Below the pieces are notes generated by a model. The model saw only the letters and a program-made list of their open reading frames with translations. It was not told the DNA's origin and did not search any database. Made by a program: the position numbers and the translations under genes. Positions 1 to 9,594 of a stretch of DNA of 42,522 nucleotides are shown one piece after another. Source of the DNA: Desulfohalobiaceae bacterium (GTDB taxonomy: Bacteria > Desulfobacterota > Desulfovibrionia > Desulfovibrionales > Desulfothermaceae); NCBI GenBank assembly GCA_021737085.1, contig JAIPEP010000006.1, forward strand, positions 1 to 42,522. The letters are read 5' to 3'. The first letter of the stretch is position 1. Every line of letters starts with the position of its first letter.

Positions 1-74
<74 letters not shown>

Positions 75-109
75 AATCCTGTGATACTGCGTGCTTCTGC
101 GCCCAACTC

Positions 110-130
110 ACTATCTAGTTGTCAATGACC
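110..130 (-). promoter_or_regulatory. boxA-like antitermination site in the rRNA leader
   Basis: The minus strand reads GGTCATTGACAACTAGATAG, close to the boxA-type motif (TGCTCTTTGACAA followed by an A-rich stretch) found in rRNA leaders, and sits about 40 bases before the mature 16S end. Such sites recruit NusB/NusE antitermination factors. The match is partial (CATTGACAA instead of CTTTGACAA), so the assignment is by similarity and position only. Confidence 0.5.
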
Positions 131-140
131 GGAACTGAAC

Positions 141-168
141 ACTGTAACAAATTCACCCGCTCTGTCAA
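141..168 (-). promoter_or_regulatory. rRNA promoter P3 (sigma70 type)
   Basis: On the minus strand, TTGACA (168-163), a 16-base spacer, and TACAGT (146-141). It is the promoter closest to the 16S gene, about 65 bases from the mature end, and lies upstream of the boxA-like site. Confidence 0.7.
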
Positions 169-226
169 TCCCAAATTTGCCAAGGCCCTGAATCAATCTC
201 CGCCCCGGCATCCGAAAGAAACTATT

Positions 227-255
227 TTTTTAGCTAAAGAGTTTCTTCAAGTCAA
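227..255 (-). promoter_or_regulatory. rRNA promoter P2 (sigma70 type)
   Basis: On the minus strand, TTGACT (255-250), a 17-base spacer, and TAAAAA (232-227), with an A-rich segment continuing downstream. It is the middle of three tandem promoter-like sequences pointing at the 16S gene. The -10 box is weaker than those of P1 and P3. Confidence 0.6.
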
Positions 256-350
256 GGAATTTATTCGGAATTTTTAGGTAAGAGCTACTTTCCCTTTCAG
301 GCGGGATAACTCTCCGCGCTTCAAAAGATCGTCATCGCGTCAAAAAAATA

Positions 351-379
351 TTTATAGGTAAAAGCTTGCGCTTTGTCAA
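351..379 (-). promoter_or_regulatory. rRNA promoter P1 (sigma70 type, near consensus)
   Basis: On the minus strand, TTGACA (379-374), an exact 17-base spacer, and TATAAA (356-351). This is the strongest promoter match upstream of the rRNA operon. It lies in the 453-base gap between the proB stop and the 16S gene, whose remaining bases show no gene and no clear terminator for proB. Confidence 0.75.
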
Positions 380-527
380 CAAAAAAGCGAGCCCTTACAC
401 TAATCTTTTCCAAGCTTTCCCATTCGGAGGCTGAACAGGTAGCCACCCCGTGCCAGCCACTTGAAAAGTTGCCTCTCAAGGAGTTGTAGACAGAGTAACC
501 GCTTCCTGGCCATTGGGGATATAAGGC

Positions 528-1690
528 TCAATAGACCACGTCCAGCAGCAAATTGTCCCGGTGCACCGCCTCTTCCTCCACGGCTTGATCGCCGAGAATA
601 TGGGGAAGTTCCGCTGTCTTCCTTCCACCGATGCGGGCTAGGTCATCGCTGCTATAATTACTGAGACCCGCGCCGATTCGTTTGCCGTCGCTGCCCAAAA
701 GCTCTACCAGATCCCCGGCAGTGAAGGTGCCGCGCACACTTGTGATCCCCGCTGGAAGCAGGCTCTTGCCTTTGAACAAAAGGGCCTCCTTGGCCCCGTC
801 GTCCAAAACGAGACTCCCTTCCGGAGTAAGGTTGTACGCCAGCCAGAACTTGCGCTGAGAAACCGAACGCTGCCCGGGAAGAATCCAGGTCCCCAGATCG
901 TGGCCGGCAAAGACCTTCTCCAGGGCAAAACGGGTCTTGCCCGAGACAATAAGAGTGGGCACTCCCAGTTGGTCCGCCCTCTGAGCTGCAAGGAGCTTGC
1001 TGTACATTCCCCCGGCTCCGCTCTGGGTCTTGCCCCGGCACATCGCTTCCAGATCCAACTGCTTTATCGATGCGATACAGTCATACTTATGCGCCTCAGG
1101 ATCCCTGTCCGGATTGCCAGCAAACACCCCGTCGGCAGTGGTCAGATTGATGAACAGGTCGGCCTGGACCAGGTTCAGGATGAGAGAGGCCAGAAAATCG
1201 TTATCCCCGAAGTTGAGCTCCTGGACCACCACGGTGTCGTTTTCGTTGACGATGGGAATCACGCGATTGGCGAGCAGGGTGGCGAAAGTGTTGCGCGCAT
1301 TGAGAAAGCGGTGTCTGCTGCACAAGTCGTCACGGGTCAAAAGGATCTGGGCAGTTGACTTGCGGAAGCGCTCGAAGGCCTCGTCGTATCCGTGCATCAG
1401 CCTGCTCTGCCCCACCGCTGCCGAGGCCTGCTTCTCGGGCAGAGTGTTACCCTCCGCGCCGAAACGAAGATGCTTGCGACCGGCGGAAACCGCACCGGAG
1501 CTAACCAGGACCATGTCCCGGTTCTGATCGTGGAGCATGGCGACCTGATCGGCCAGGCTATTAACCACCCGAAGATCGAGCTCCCCTCCAGTGGTCAGGA
1601 CCGCGCTGCCCACCTTGATCACGATGATCCGGGCCTGTTCCAGAATAGCGTCCCGGTGCGCGCGCCAATTCTCCCCACAGGTGTGATTCA

Positions 1691-1691
<1 letters not shown>
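528..1691 (-). CDS. proB: glutamate 5-kinase (proline biosynthesis)
   Basis: ProB phosphorylates the gamma-carboxyl of glutamate with ATP, the first committed step to proline, in the cytoplasm. The 387-residue protein has the amino-acid-kinase fold: IVIKVGSAVLT near residues 23-33, SSGAVSAGR at 64-72, VNENDTV at 148-154 and FGDND at 161-165. A C-terminal PUA domain follows (about 300-375; GDLVELLG and IGAGLSNY). Length fits two-domain ProB enzymes. The start at 1691 was chosen because its ATG overlaps the obgE stop by one base (TGATG) behind an AAAGGA ribosome site; the frame is open further upstream, but that would run far into obgE. It is probably translationally coupled to obgE. proA is not in the window. 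Confidence 0.95.
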
Positions 1692-2826
<1,135 letters not shown>

Positions 2827-2940
2827 GTAAGTGGCTCCATGTCAGACGCCGGCGTTAGCGTGTCCCCTTTGATCCGAGATAACTGATGCGGGGCGGGGAG
2901 GTCACGCGGAATAGAAAACTAGTTTCGCAGCGCAACAGAC

Positions 2941-3207
2941 TTAGGCCGCGGGCACGATGTTTACACGCGTCTTCAGCTTGCGCTGGCGTCGAAACTTCTC
3001 GAACTTCACCTCGCCGTCGGTTTCTGCGAACAGGGTATAATCCCTGCCCATGCCTACATTCATGCCCGGATAGATCCTGGTGCCCAACTGTCGGACCAAA
3101 ATATTTCCGGCCCGCACCTTTTGTCCTCCGTAGCGCTTAACCCCTCGGCGCTTTCCGATAGTGTCGCGGCCATTGCGCGAACTGCCGCCTGCCTTTTTGT
3201 GTGCCAT
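2941..3207 (-). CDS. rpmA: 50S ribosomal protein L27
   Basis: L27 is a small basic protein at the peptidyl-transferase centre of the large ribosomal subunit. The 88-residue product begins [15 protein letters not shown], the hallmark L27 N-terminus, and continues with [18 protein letters not shown]. It starts directly with the mature-type MAHKK, so the cleaved N-terminal extension of Firmicutes L27 is absent. It lies 49 bases after rplU in the usual L21-L27 pair, behind the same promoter and ahead of a strong terminator. Confidence 0.98.
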   Translation of the reverse strand: MAHKKAGGSSRNGRDTIGKRRGVKRYGGQKVRAGNILVRQLGTRIYPGMNVGMGRDYTLFAETDGEVKFEKFRRQRKLKTRVNIVPAA

Positions 3208-3256
3208 ACAAACCCTCCGCTCTTAAATAGGGTATCGCCCTGTCCGGACGCAATCA

Positions 3257-3565
3257 CTAAACTTCAATGGCGCTGACCTTGACCCTGGTGTAGTCTTGGC
3301 GGTGTCCGATCCGCTTGCGGTAGTCCTTCCGCTTCTTGTGCTTGAAAACGTCAATCTTCGGACCCCTGCCATGATCCAGGACCTCGCAGGTGACCCTGCC
3401 TTGCAGATAAGGAGTGCCTGCCTGCGGTTCCCCCTCCTTCTCTGCGAAGAGGACCTTGTCCAGGACCACATTGGCGCCGACTTCGGCGGTCAGCTTTTCC
3501 ACATCGATCACTGAGCCTTCCTGAACCGGATATTGCTTGCCGCCTGTCTCGATAATCGCATACAT
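3257..3565 (-). CDS. rplU: 50S ribosomal protein L21
   Basis: L21 binds 23S rRNA in the large subunit. The 102-residue protein begins MYAIIETGGKQYPVQEG and contains KRIGHRQDYTRVKV near the C-terminus, both diagnostic. The ATG at 3565 was chosen over an in-frame start further up because AGGAGG lies 8 bases before it and the length matches the family. A consensus promoter ends 28 bases upstream, giving a short leader. A second weaker extended -10 (TGATATAAT, ending at about 3671) lies further upstream with a poor -35. Confidence 0.98.
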   Translation of the reverse strand: MYAIIETGGKQYPVQEGSVIDVEKLTAEVGANVVLDKVLFAEKEGEPQAGTPYLQGRVTCEVLDHGRGPKIDVFKHKKRKDYRKRIGHRQDYTRVKVSAIEV

Positions 3566-3592
3566 GAATAATACCTCCTGAAGAAGATAGCA

Positions 3593-3621
3593 ATTGTATG
3601 CAAAGGCGTCAGAGTTGTCAA
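3593..3621 (-). promoter_or_regulatory. promoter of rplU-rpmA
   Basis: On the minus strand, TTGACA (3621-3616), exactly 17 bases, then TACAAT (3598-3593). The expected transcript start is about 20 bases before the L21 start codon, leaving room for the AGGAGG ribosome site only. Confidence 0.85.
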
Positions 3622-3718
3622 CAAGCAAGCCTGATCAATCGGAGTGGGCTTGTTCAGCTGTTAAGTTTCAATTATATCAAGTCCTTACCAAAAAGCTCCC
3701 CGCCATAACACAAAGTAG

Positions 3719-5494
3719 TCAGACAATGCATAATGCCTTGGGGGTCATGTCCTGGAAGTCGATCAGGCCGCTTTCGCAGATACGAAAGAAAGGAATTGCG
3801 GCACAGGTAAGCACATTGATTGTCAGCCAGGGTTCTTCCAGTTGAACCCCCATTTGCCGCAACTCACTGCGAAGCTCCTCGAGTTGGTTAACCACCGCCT
3901 CTGTGGGGATGTCAGGCAAAAGGCCGAAATAAGGCAAAGAGAGCTCCGCTTTGACCCGACCACGGGAACAAGCCACGATTCCTCCTTGCAGCTCATGGAT
4001 CCGGTTTACTGCCACGGCCATGTCCGCCTCATCAGCTCCAACCACAATGATGTCCGTGGAATCCCAGGTAGCACTGGAAGCAACAGCTCCGTAATGCAGG
4101 CCGATTCCGCGGATGAGCCCGAGGAACTTCTGTCCCGGATTATACATCCGATCCATGGCAGCTACTTTTAAGAGGTCCCGATCTGGATCGATATGGATAT
4201 AACCGTTTATAACGGGGATATGCATAATCTTTTCTTTAGTGACCAGCTCGGTAATCTGATCGATGACCCTTACCTGCACGTTGTCTTCACTGGAGGGAGC
4301 CTGTATTAAGAAGTCTGATGTGGAACAGCCGCCTTCGGGCAGGCTCACTGAGTTTTGATAGGCCTTGGAGATCCTGTCCTGCCTTGCTCCTACAAGCTTC
4401 TCCCTATGGCGTACAATAATAGATCCCTGACTGATGACATGTTCCGCTTGAATAGTCTGGGGGTCGGGTATGATCATCATGTCAGCGTGCCTTCCGGGAG
4501 CGATGCCCCCGACCAGGGAGTCAATACCGAAATGTTCCGCCGGATTCAGCGTTACCATGCGAACGGCAGTAACCGGATCGATGCCCATATCTATTGCTTT
4601 TTGGAGCGCGAACTCAAGTGAACCTCTCTCCAGCAAATCAGAAGGGCTTACACTGTCGGTAACCAGTATCAGCTGACGTGGATCAATTTCCTTGAAGTCC
4701 AGATTCAAGGCAATCCGCTCTAAATCACGTCGAATGCTCCCTTCCCGGATCATAACCCTGAATCCGAGTCTGAGTCTTTCCACAACCTCTGCGGCTGAAA
4801 TGGATTCATGACAGGATGTAATCCCTGTGGAGCAATAGGCGTTTAGTTTATGGCTTCTAGCCCCGGCTGCATGGCCTTCCAATGTCTTCTTGCGGTGAAG
4901 TGTCTCCAGCATTACGGACTTGATCATGTCCGGATAATTAACAACCAGCTGCCAGTAGGATTCACCAAGGCCCAGCACGTCTTCTTCTCGGAGAAGCTCA
5001 ACAGCCGAGTCAAGGGAAAGGGGTGCAACATGAGGGCTTATAGAGAGAAGTGGCGGGGCAAGAAAAAAAACCTTGAGCGGTTGCTCCCTTAATATTCTTG
5101 TTAATTCAAAAAAACCTTTTTTCCCGGAAATAAAGGCTGGTTCCTGGATCTCAGTAACCAGTGTAGTGATGCCAGAGGGAATGATGCGATTCAAAAAATC
5201 TATTGGCTCAAAGAATTGGCCGAATATATGGGTATGGGCGTCTATAAGCCCGGGGAGCACGATGCCACCCGAGGCATCAATAATCTCCGTTTTCTCCCCG
5301 ACCATGTTGTCGCTGGGGAAAGACCCAACAGAGGCTATCCATCTGCCTTTGACACTAATGGTTTGGTCTGGAAGGAATTCTCCGGTAAATACGTTTAGTA
5401 GCCTAGCATTGAGGATAACTAGATCTGCCGGATCCAATCCCAGGGCTACTTGAATACAGTCATGAAAAGAGTTTTTTTTCATGAGAACCACCAT
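3719..5494 (-). CDS. ade: adenine deaminase-family amidohydrolase
   Basis: Adenine deaminases (COG1001 type) hydrolyse adenine to hypoxanthine and ammonia. The 591-residue length and layout fit: an N-terminal segment, a metal-dependent TIM barrel with PGLIDAHTHI (81-90), then EGHAAG, LNAY, MIREGS, VTDS and TLNPAEHFGI, and a C-terminal domain with HYGAVASSATWDSTDIIVVG. Compared with the family as I recall it, HVHIESS reads HTHIFGQ and TDDR reads TDSV, so the substrate may not be adenine. The start is uncertain. An ATG at 5494 overlaps the stop of a two-codon mini-ORF; GTG 5512 lies inside the ribosome-site sequence, and ATG 5482 is a third choice. It is the last gene of the aromatic-degradation gene run, or an independent gene after the hairpin. 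Confidence 0.8.
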   Translation of the reverse strand: MVVLMKKNSFHDCIQVALGLDPADLVILNARLLNVFTGEFLPDQTISVKGRWIASVGSFPSDNMVGEKTEIIDASGGIVLPGLIDAHTHIFGQFFEPIDFLNRIIPSGITTLVTEIQEPAFISGKKGFFELTRILREQPLKVFFLAPPLLSISPHVAPLSLDSAVELLREEDVLGLGESYWQLVVNYPDMIKSVMLETLHRKKTLEGHAAGARSHKLNAYCSTGITSCHESISAAEVVERLRLGFRVMIREGSIRRDLERIALNLDFKEIDPRQLILVTDSVSPSDLLERGSLEFALQKAIDMGIDPVTAVRMVTLNPAEHFGIDSLVGGIAPGRHADMMIIPDPQTIQAEHVISQGSIIVRHREKLVGARQDRISKAYQNSVSLPEGGCSTSDFLIQAPSSEDNVQVRVIDQITELVTKEKIMHIPVINGYIHIDPDRDLLKVAAMDRMYNPGQKFLGLIRGIGLHYGAVASSATWDSTDIIVVGADEADMAVAVNRIHELQGGIVACSRGRVKAELSLPYFGLLPDIPTEAVVNQLEELRSELRQMGVQLEEPWLTINVLTCAAIPFFRICESGLIDFQDMTPKALCIV

Positions 5495-5550
5495 TAGTAC
5501 ATAAATAAGCACTCCTCTATAAACTATTGAAATGGAAAGAGGAGTGCTTA
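5492..5550 (-). promoter_or_regulatory. 13-bp hairpin covering the ade ribosome site, plus a two-codon mini-ORF
   Basis: Inverted arms 5506-5518 and 5538-5550 (TAAGCACTCCTCT and its complement) form a 13-bp stem with a 19-base loop between the dienoyl-CoA hydratase stop and ade. The downstream arm contains AGAGGAG, the only good ribosome site for ade. The first ATG after it (5502) reads ATG-TAC-TAA, and its stop overlaps the ade ATG as TAATG. Only a short T stretch follows the stem (TTATTT), so it is a poor terminator. It may block translation or limit read-through. The fold is seen in the sequence; the role is inference. Confidence 0.6.
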
Positions 5551-5560
5551 ACAGGAAAGT

Positions 5561-6325
5561 TTATTTTTCTTTCCAAACCGGTTTTCGTTTATTTAAGAAT
5601 GCATCCAATCCTTCCATTGCATCTTCTGTATTCATAAGCTTATTTAGATAGGTGTCTTCAATCTGTTCCAAAACACGTTCTTGCTCTTCTTCGATACCGT
5701 GCATAATGGCTTGTCGAGTATATTTCAGGACCACTCCGCTGTTTTGGGTAAATTTCTGAATAAACTTTTGAGCCTCTTCCTCAAGCTGATCAGGAGGAAC
5801 AACCTGATTCACCAAGCCGAGCTGTTTGGACTCTTCCGCACCAATAATATCACCGGACATTATTAATTCCATTGCCTTTTTCCGGCCCATGATACGGGGA
5901 AAGACAAGAGCGGCAATAGGTGGGAAAACCCCGACATTAATCTCAGGTTGGCCAATTTTTGCCTTTTCCGAGGCTATCACCAAGTCACAATACACCGCCA
6001 GCTCGCAACCTCCGCCTAAAGCTGCCCCATTGACCACCGCAATGGAAGGAACGCCCAGCTTGTCCATGTTGCGAAACATGCTGTGAAAGGAGTGAATCAT
6101 CTTGGGAGCGAGATCCCCCATGTGCTCCCCTATATCCACACCACTACAGAAAGATTTTCCTTCCGCCCTAAAAACAAGAACCTTTATAGCTTGGTTGGCA
6201 AAATCTTGAAGAGCAGTGTTGATCTCTTCCATCATGGCTATATTCAAAATATTGAGTGAGTCCCTTTTTAAGACAATAGTACCCACTCCATCCGCTACAT
6301 CTGACTGTATGTATTCGTAACTCAT
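5561..6325 (-). CDS. bamR: cyclohexa-1,5-diene-1-carbonyl-CoA hydratase (crotonase family)
   Basis: The likely reaction is addition of water to the dienoyl-CoA made by benzoyl-CoA reductase, giving 6-hydroxycyclohex-1-ene-1-carbonyl-CoA. The 254-residue crotonase has LNILNIAMMEEIN near 24-36, oxyanion-hole segments FCSGVD (59-64) and NGAALGGGCE (99-108), and candidate acid residues E108 and E128 (GQPEIN). The MNVLNIAMM-like segment recalls characterised Dch/BamR enzymes, but crotonases are hard to tell apart by motif. The call also leans on the two pathway-specific genes upstream. ATG 6325 was chosen over 6331 because GGAGG lies 8 bases before it rather than 2. It follows the SDR gene by 23 bases in one operon. 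Confidence 0.8.
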   Translation of the reverse strand: MSYEYIQSDVADGVGTIVLKRDSLNILNIAMMEEINTALQDFANQAIKVLVFRAEGKSFCSGVDIGEHMGDLAPKMIHSFHSMFRNMDKLGVPSIAVVNGAALGGGCELAVYCDLVIASEKAKIGQPEINVGVFPPIAALVFPRIMGRKKAMELIMSGDIIGAEESKQLGLVNQVVPPDQLEEEAQKFIQKFTQNSGVVLKYTRQAIMHGIEEEQERVLEQIEDTYLNKLMNTEDAMEGLDAFLNKRKPVWKEK

Positions 6326-6348
6326 TCGCATTGCCTCCTTGCTGCCAA

Positions 6349-7098
6349 TTAACCGATATAGCCGCCATCCACGGCCAAAATCTGCCCTGTCACATATCTT
6401 GCTTCGTCAGAGGCAAAAAAGACAAAAGCAGGGGCCACATCCTCGGTTTCAGCGAAGCGACCCAGTTGTATTCTGCCTAAGTAGATATCTCTTAGTTTTT
6501 CGTCAGTCCTTACTGTTTCCGTCATCTCTGTGGCTGTTATGCCGGGGCAGATAGCATTGACAGTTACATTATATCTGCCCAGTTCGCGGCAGGCAGACTT
6601 GGTAAATCCTATAACGCCCGCCTTAGCCGAGCTATAGTTGATCTGACCAATTGTGCCATACATTCCGGCAGAAGAAATAACATTTATGATACGGCCGGAT
6701 TTTTGCTCTCGCATATAGCGTCCGGCGGCTTGGCTCGCATTGAATGTTCCTTTGAGATGGATATCAACTATTTTGTCCCAGTCTTCCTCGGCCATCTTAA
6801 GGAGCATACTGGGCTTGGACATTCCCGCATTGTTGACCAGGATATCAATCCCGCCAAGCTCGTTAACTGCCGTATCCACCATTTTGTAGGCATCGTCATA
6901 TTTGCTGACATCGGCCTTGACCGCCACAGCATTTCTGCCCATGTCTTTTACCTGCTTTACCACATCCTGGGCAGCCTCATCATTACTGTGATAGTTGACC
7001 AGTATATCCGCCCCTTCGCTCGCGTAGGACAACGCGATAGCTCGACCGATGCCGCGGCCTCCTCCGGTAACAATCGCTTTTTTATCCTGAAGTCTCAT
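6349..7098 (-). CDS. short-chain dehydrogenase/reductase, possibly 3-hydroxypimelyl-CoA dehydrogenase
   Basis: A classical SDR of 249 residues: TGGGRGIG nucleotide loop (11-18), NNAG (89-92), catalytic Ser at 142-143, Tyr155 and Lys159 (NYSSAKAG). It resembles FabG-like 3-oxoacyl reductases, also used as 3-hydroxyacyl-CoA dehydrogenases. No acyl-carrier or fatty-acid-synthesis gene is nearby. In this operon the free step is oxidation of 3-hydroxypimelyl-CoA, the product of BamA, to 3-oxopimelyl-CoA; that is inference from context. An alternative is a role like the BbsC/BbsD dehydrogenase of toluene degradation, or general reductase duty. ATG 7098 fits the family N-terminus and an AAGGTG ribosome site; ATG 7104 is also possible. 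Confidence 0.75.
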   Translation of the reverse strand: MRLQDKKAIVTGGGRGIGRAIALSYASEGADILVNYHSNDEAAQDVVKQVKDMGRNAVAVKADVSKYDDAYKMVDTAVNELGGIDILVNNAGMSKPSMLLKMAEEDWDKIVDIHLKGTFNASQAAGRYMREQKSGRIINVISSAGMYGTIGQINYSSAKAGVIGFTKSACRELGRYNVTVNAICPGITATEMTETVRTDEKLRDIYLGRIQLGRFAETEDVAPAFVFFASDEARYVTGQILAVDGGYIG

Positions 7099-7228
7099 AA
7101 GCATTCACCTTCTTTTTTACACATTATCTAACAAAAAGCTTTTCTCAGGAAAAAATATGGCAAGCACGACATATATCTCGTGCCTGCCATTCAACACATT
7201 ATAAGTTCCACACCATCTTTATGCAGAC

Positions 7229-8368
7229 TTATTCTTTGGGTTTGGGCACAACCTCCTCAGCAATCTCGTCGAAGAGCTTGCCTTGGGCCAACAAGCGCCG
7301 GTAGGACATAAAGTCGATATCCCTAGAGCCAGTCATCTTACCCGTGTTAAAAGCATTGAATCCGATGTAGGCCTCGGTATTCATATTGGCAGCAAGCCAG
7401 TAGACCTGTGTGCTCTTGAGATTGTCCCAGAAGTATTTCTTTCTGGCCCTGACATCTTCAATAGTGTTCATAAGGCAGAGGAAAGTAGTGTTGCTGATGG
7501 TCCATATCATGTAGTCAATAAAGCTATCCAGCTTGCTCCAGTCAGTCTGGAGGCCCTTCAGTTGCTCCTTGCCCTGCTTGAAAGCGTCGCCGCTCTTGAA
7601 CTCCCCATAGGCGATATCGCCGTTTTCATCCGCATATCTGTCCGTAATAACCCTGGGGTCCCTTACCCACTCGCCTTTGTCGTTTTTCTTGATAGGGACG
7701 GCCTTGGTGATGGCTCCAACCCGCTCCATCTTTGCCGCGCTCCACAATTGATTGGAGATGGACTGCCACATGGCTTGCTCAATGGTCATATTCCAGGTCA
7801 AAAAGTTGGTCGATCCGCCGGTAGGGGTAGAGCCGTGCCTTGTCCCCGCCTGTCCAAAAGCCGCGGTATCTGCGGCAACACTGAAGTCGCAGGCCTGGCC
7901 TATCTCTTGACCCCCTGCCACTCGCATGCCGTTTACCCGGCAAATTGTAGGCTTGCGTGCCTTGAGGATAGCATCTATTGAACCGGAAAAAAGGTCTATA
8001 TACTGGGCGTATTCCATGGGCCTTTTGGTATAGTATTCCGCATATTCCTTGGTGTTGCCCCCTGTACAAAAGGCCCTGTCTCCCACGGAAGTCAAAATGA
8101 TGGAAACCACATCGCGTTCCATTGAGGCTTTGTGCATTCCAGCGATTATGCCCTTCAACATCTGGGTGGTATAGGAGCCCATTTGATCTGGATTGTTCAA
8201 AGTAATCCAAGCATTATACAATCCCTCTTCTTTTTCTCCGCTATTAGGATTGATAAGCGGCTTTTTCTCGTAAGTAACACACGGCGGCTCAGATCCGAAA
8301 TGTTCATCCCCGAAAAGGTGATGGTCTCTTAATTCATTGTCTCGAGGCAACCAATCTGCTAATGTCAT
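7229..8368 (-). CDS. bamA: 6-oxocyclohex-1-ene-1-carbonyl-CoA hydrolase (ring opening)
   Basis: BamA (Oah in Thauera) adds water and hydrolytically opens the ring of 6-oxocyclohex-1-ene-1-carbonyl-CoA, giving 3-hydroxypimelyl-CoA. It is a marker of anaerobic aromatic degradation. The 379-residue protein is longer than normal crotonases and has the BamA hallmarks: ADWLPRDNELRDHHLFG near the N-terminus, FCTGGNTKEYAEYYTKRP from residue 100, RVAGGQEIGQACDFSVAAD from 149, and GQAGTRHGSTPTGGSTNFL from 172. The ATG at 8368 has AGGAGG 8 bases upstream; the in-frame GTG at 8377 overlaps that site. The 130-base gap to the SDR gene holds no gene and no clear terminator. Confidence 0.95.
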   Translation of the reverse strand: MTLADWLPRDNELRDHHLFGDEHFGSEPPCVTYEKKPLINPNSGEKEEGLYNAWITLNNPDQMGSYTTQMLKGIIAGMHKASMERDVVSIILTSVGDRAFCTGGNTKEYAEYYTKRPMEYAQYIDLFSGSIDAILKARKPTICRVNGMRVAGGQEIGQACDFSVAADTAAFGQAGTRHGSTPTGGSTNFLTWNMTIEQAMWQSISNQLWSAAKMERVGAITKAVPIKKNDKGEWVRDPRVITDRYADENGDIAYGEFKSGDAFKQGKEQLKGLQTDWSKLDSFIDYMIWTISNTTFLCLMNTIEDVRARKKYFWDNLKSTQVYWLAANMNTEAYIGFNAFNTGKMTGSRDIDFMSYRRLLAQGKLFDEIAEEVVPKPKE

Positions 8369-8440
8369 AATAAGCACCTCCTAATTACTTAATTTCTTTG
8401 TATTATAAGTTCCAGACAGATTAAGTCCCCATGTGATTTA

Positions 8441-9544
8441 TTAGAAATCGGGTTCCAGGATAATGCGTCTCTCGGGGGGTTGATTGTGGGCCTCTTCGAA
8501 GGCCTCCTGTATGGTGCTCATGGGTCTAGTTTGCACGAAATCCTCAAGATTGATTTTGCCACTGGTAATCAAATCGAGCACAGAGGGATAGTATTCAGGG
8601 AGGCAACCCCAGGTTCCTATCAGCTCAGCATCGAAAGCCATAAGTCTGCTAATGGAGTATTCGACCTTATGCGGACCAAAACCAACAACCATCATCTTAC
8701 CGGTGAAGCTAAGCAAAGACAATCCTGTTTCTTGGCCTGGCTTGGTCCCGCTGCACTCAAATATCTTCCATCCATGAGTAGGCAGACCGTTCTTCTTGCG
8801 ATACGCCTTGAACTCATCAGCAACTTCCTTAGCAGACTTATCCTTGGAATTTATGGTAGCATCCACCCCGTAGGATTGCATTTGTTCAAGTCGCTTTTCA
8901 TTAATATCAATCGCTAATACAGTATTGGCACCCAGAGCCTTCAATTCCTGGGCCATATACTGTCCAACACCACCGATTCCTATGACAATCGTGTTATCTC
9001 CGAGATCGACTTCCGCACGCTTGGCGGCCTGAAAGGGAGTAGTAGCCGCGTCCGCTACAGCGGCGAAGTGGGGCAAGGGTATACCCTTGCGATCCTTGAT
9101 CTCGCAGAGGTCTATGCTGGGAACGGGTATGTGGCTGGAAAACCCACCATATATGCCCATACTGTTTCCAGGCATGCGCTGATTCAGGCAACGGTTTCCG
9201 CGGCGCGTTTTGCAGAGTATACATGAGCGACAGGGCATAACTGCGGGAATAATAACCTCTTTGCCGATCCATTCCTCATCACCCGCAACAACAGTTCCCG
9301 AAATCTCGTGCCCCAAAGTCATGGGTGGCTTATTCACAGTGGGAACGCCGTCATAAAAGAATCCCAGATCGGTATGGCACACTCCGCAACCGGCAACTTC
9401 CACCAAGACTTCGCCCGGTTTCAGCTCCGGGACATCAATGGCTGTTTTCTCCAGCTTGCCGGGAGTTACCTCCCCGGTTTCCTTATCTTTTGTTGTGGGT
9501 TGCACCATCTGCCATGTTTGTATTTTATCAGGCACTCCGGACAT
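8441..9544 (-). CDS. had: 6-hydroxycyclohex-1-ene-1-carbonyl-CoA dehydrogenase
   Basis: A zinc alcohol dehydrogenase-family enzyme (Had; BamQ in Geobacter) that oxidises 6-hydroxycyclohex-1-ene-1-carbonyl-CoA with NAD to the 6-oxo compound used by BamA. The 367-residue protein has GCGVCHTDLGFFYDGVPT (catalytic Zn Cys53, His57), GHE at 78-80, four structural-zinc cysteines (105, 108, 111, 119), and the nucleotide loop GIGGVG at 189-194. CHTDLGFFYDGV and RGNRCLNQRMPG recall characterised Had/BamQ proteins. AGGAGG lies 6 bases before the ATG. It sits directly upstream of bamA, as expected for consecutive pathway steps. Confidence 0.9.
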   Translation of the reverse strand: MSGVPDKIQTWQMVQPTTKDKETGEVTPGKLEKTAIDVPELKPGEVLVEVAGCGVCHTDLGFFYDGVPTVNKPPMTLGHEISGTVVAGDEEWIGKEVIIPAVMPCRSCILCKTRRGNRCLNQRMPGNSMGIYGGFSSHIPVPSIDLCEIKDRKGIPLPHFAAVADAATTPFQAAKRAEVDLGDNTIVIGIGGVGQYMAQELKALGANTVLAIDINEKRLEQMQSYGVDATINSKDKSAKEVADEFKAYRKKNGLPTHGWKIFECSGTKPGQETGLSLLSFTGKMMVVGFGPHKVEYSISRLMAFDAELIGTWGCLPEYYPSVLDLITSGKINLEDFVQTRPMSTIQEAFEEAHNQPPERRIILEPDF

Positions 9545-9594
9545 ATGGCACCTCCTAACTCAATTTAGATTTAAAAGAACAGCCCTACTTTCTG

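Noticed and set aside
5506-5550. Rho-independent terminator between bamR and ade
   Set aside because: The stem is good, but the loop is 19 bases and only a short mixed T stretch follows, so it is described as a hairpin with uncertain role.
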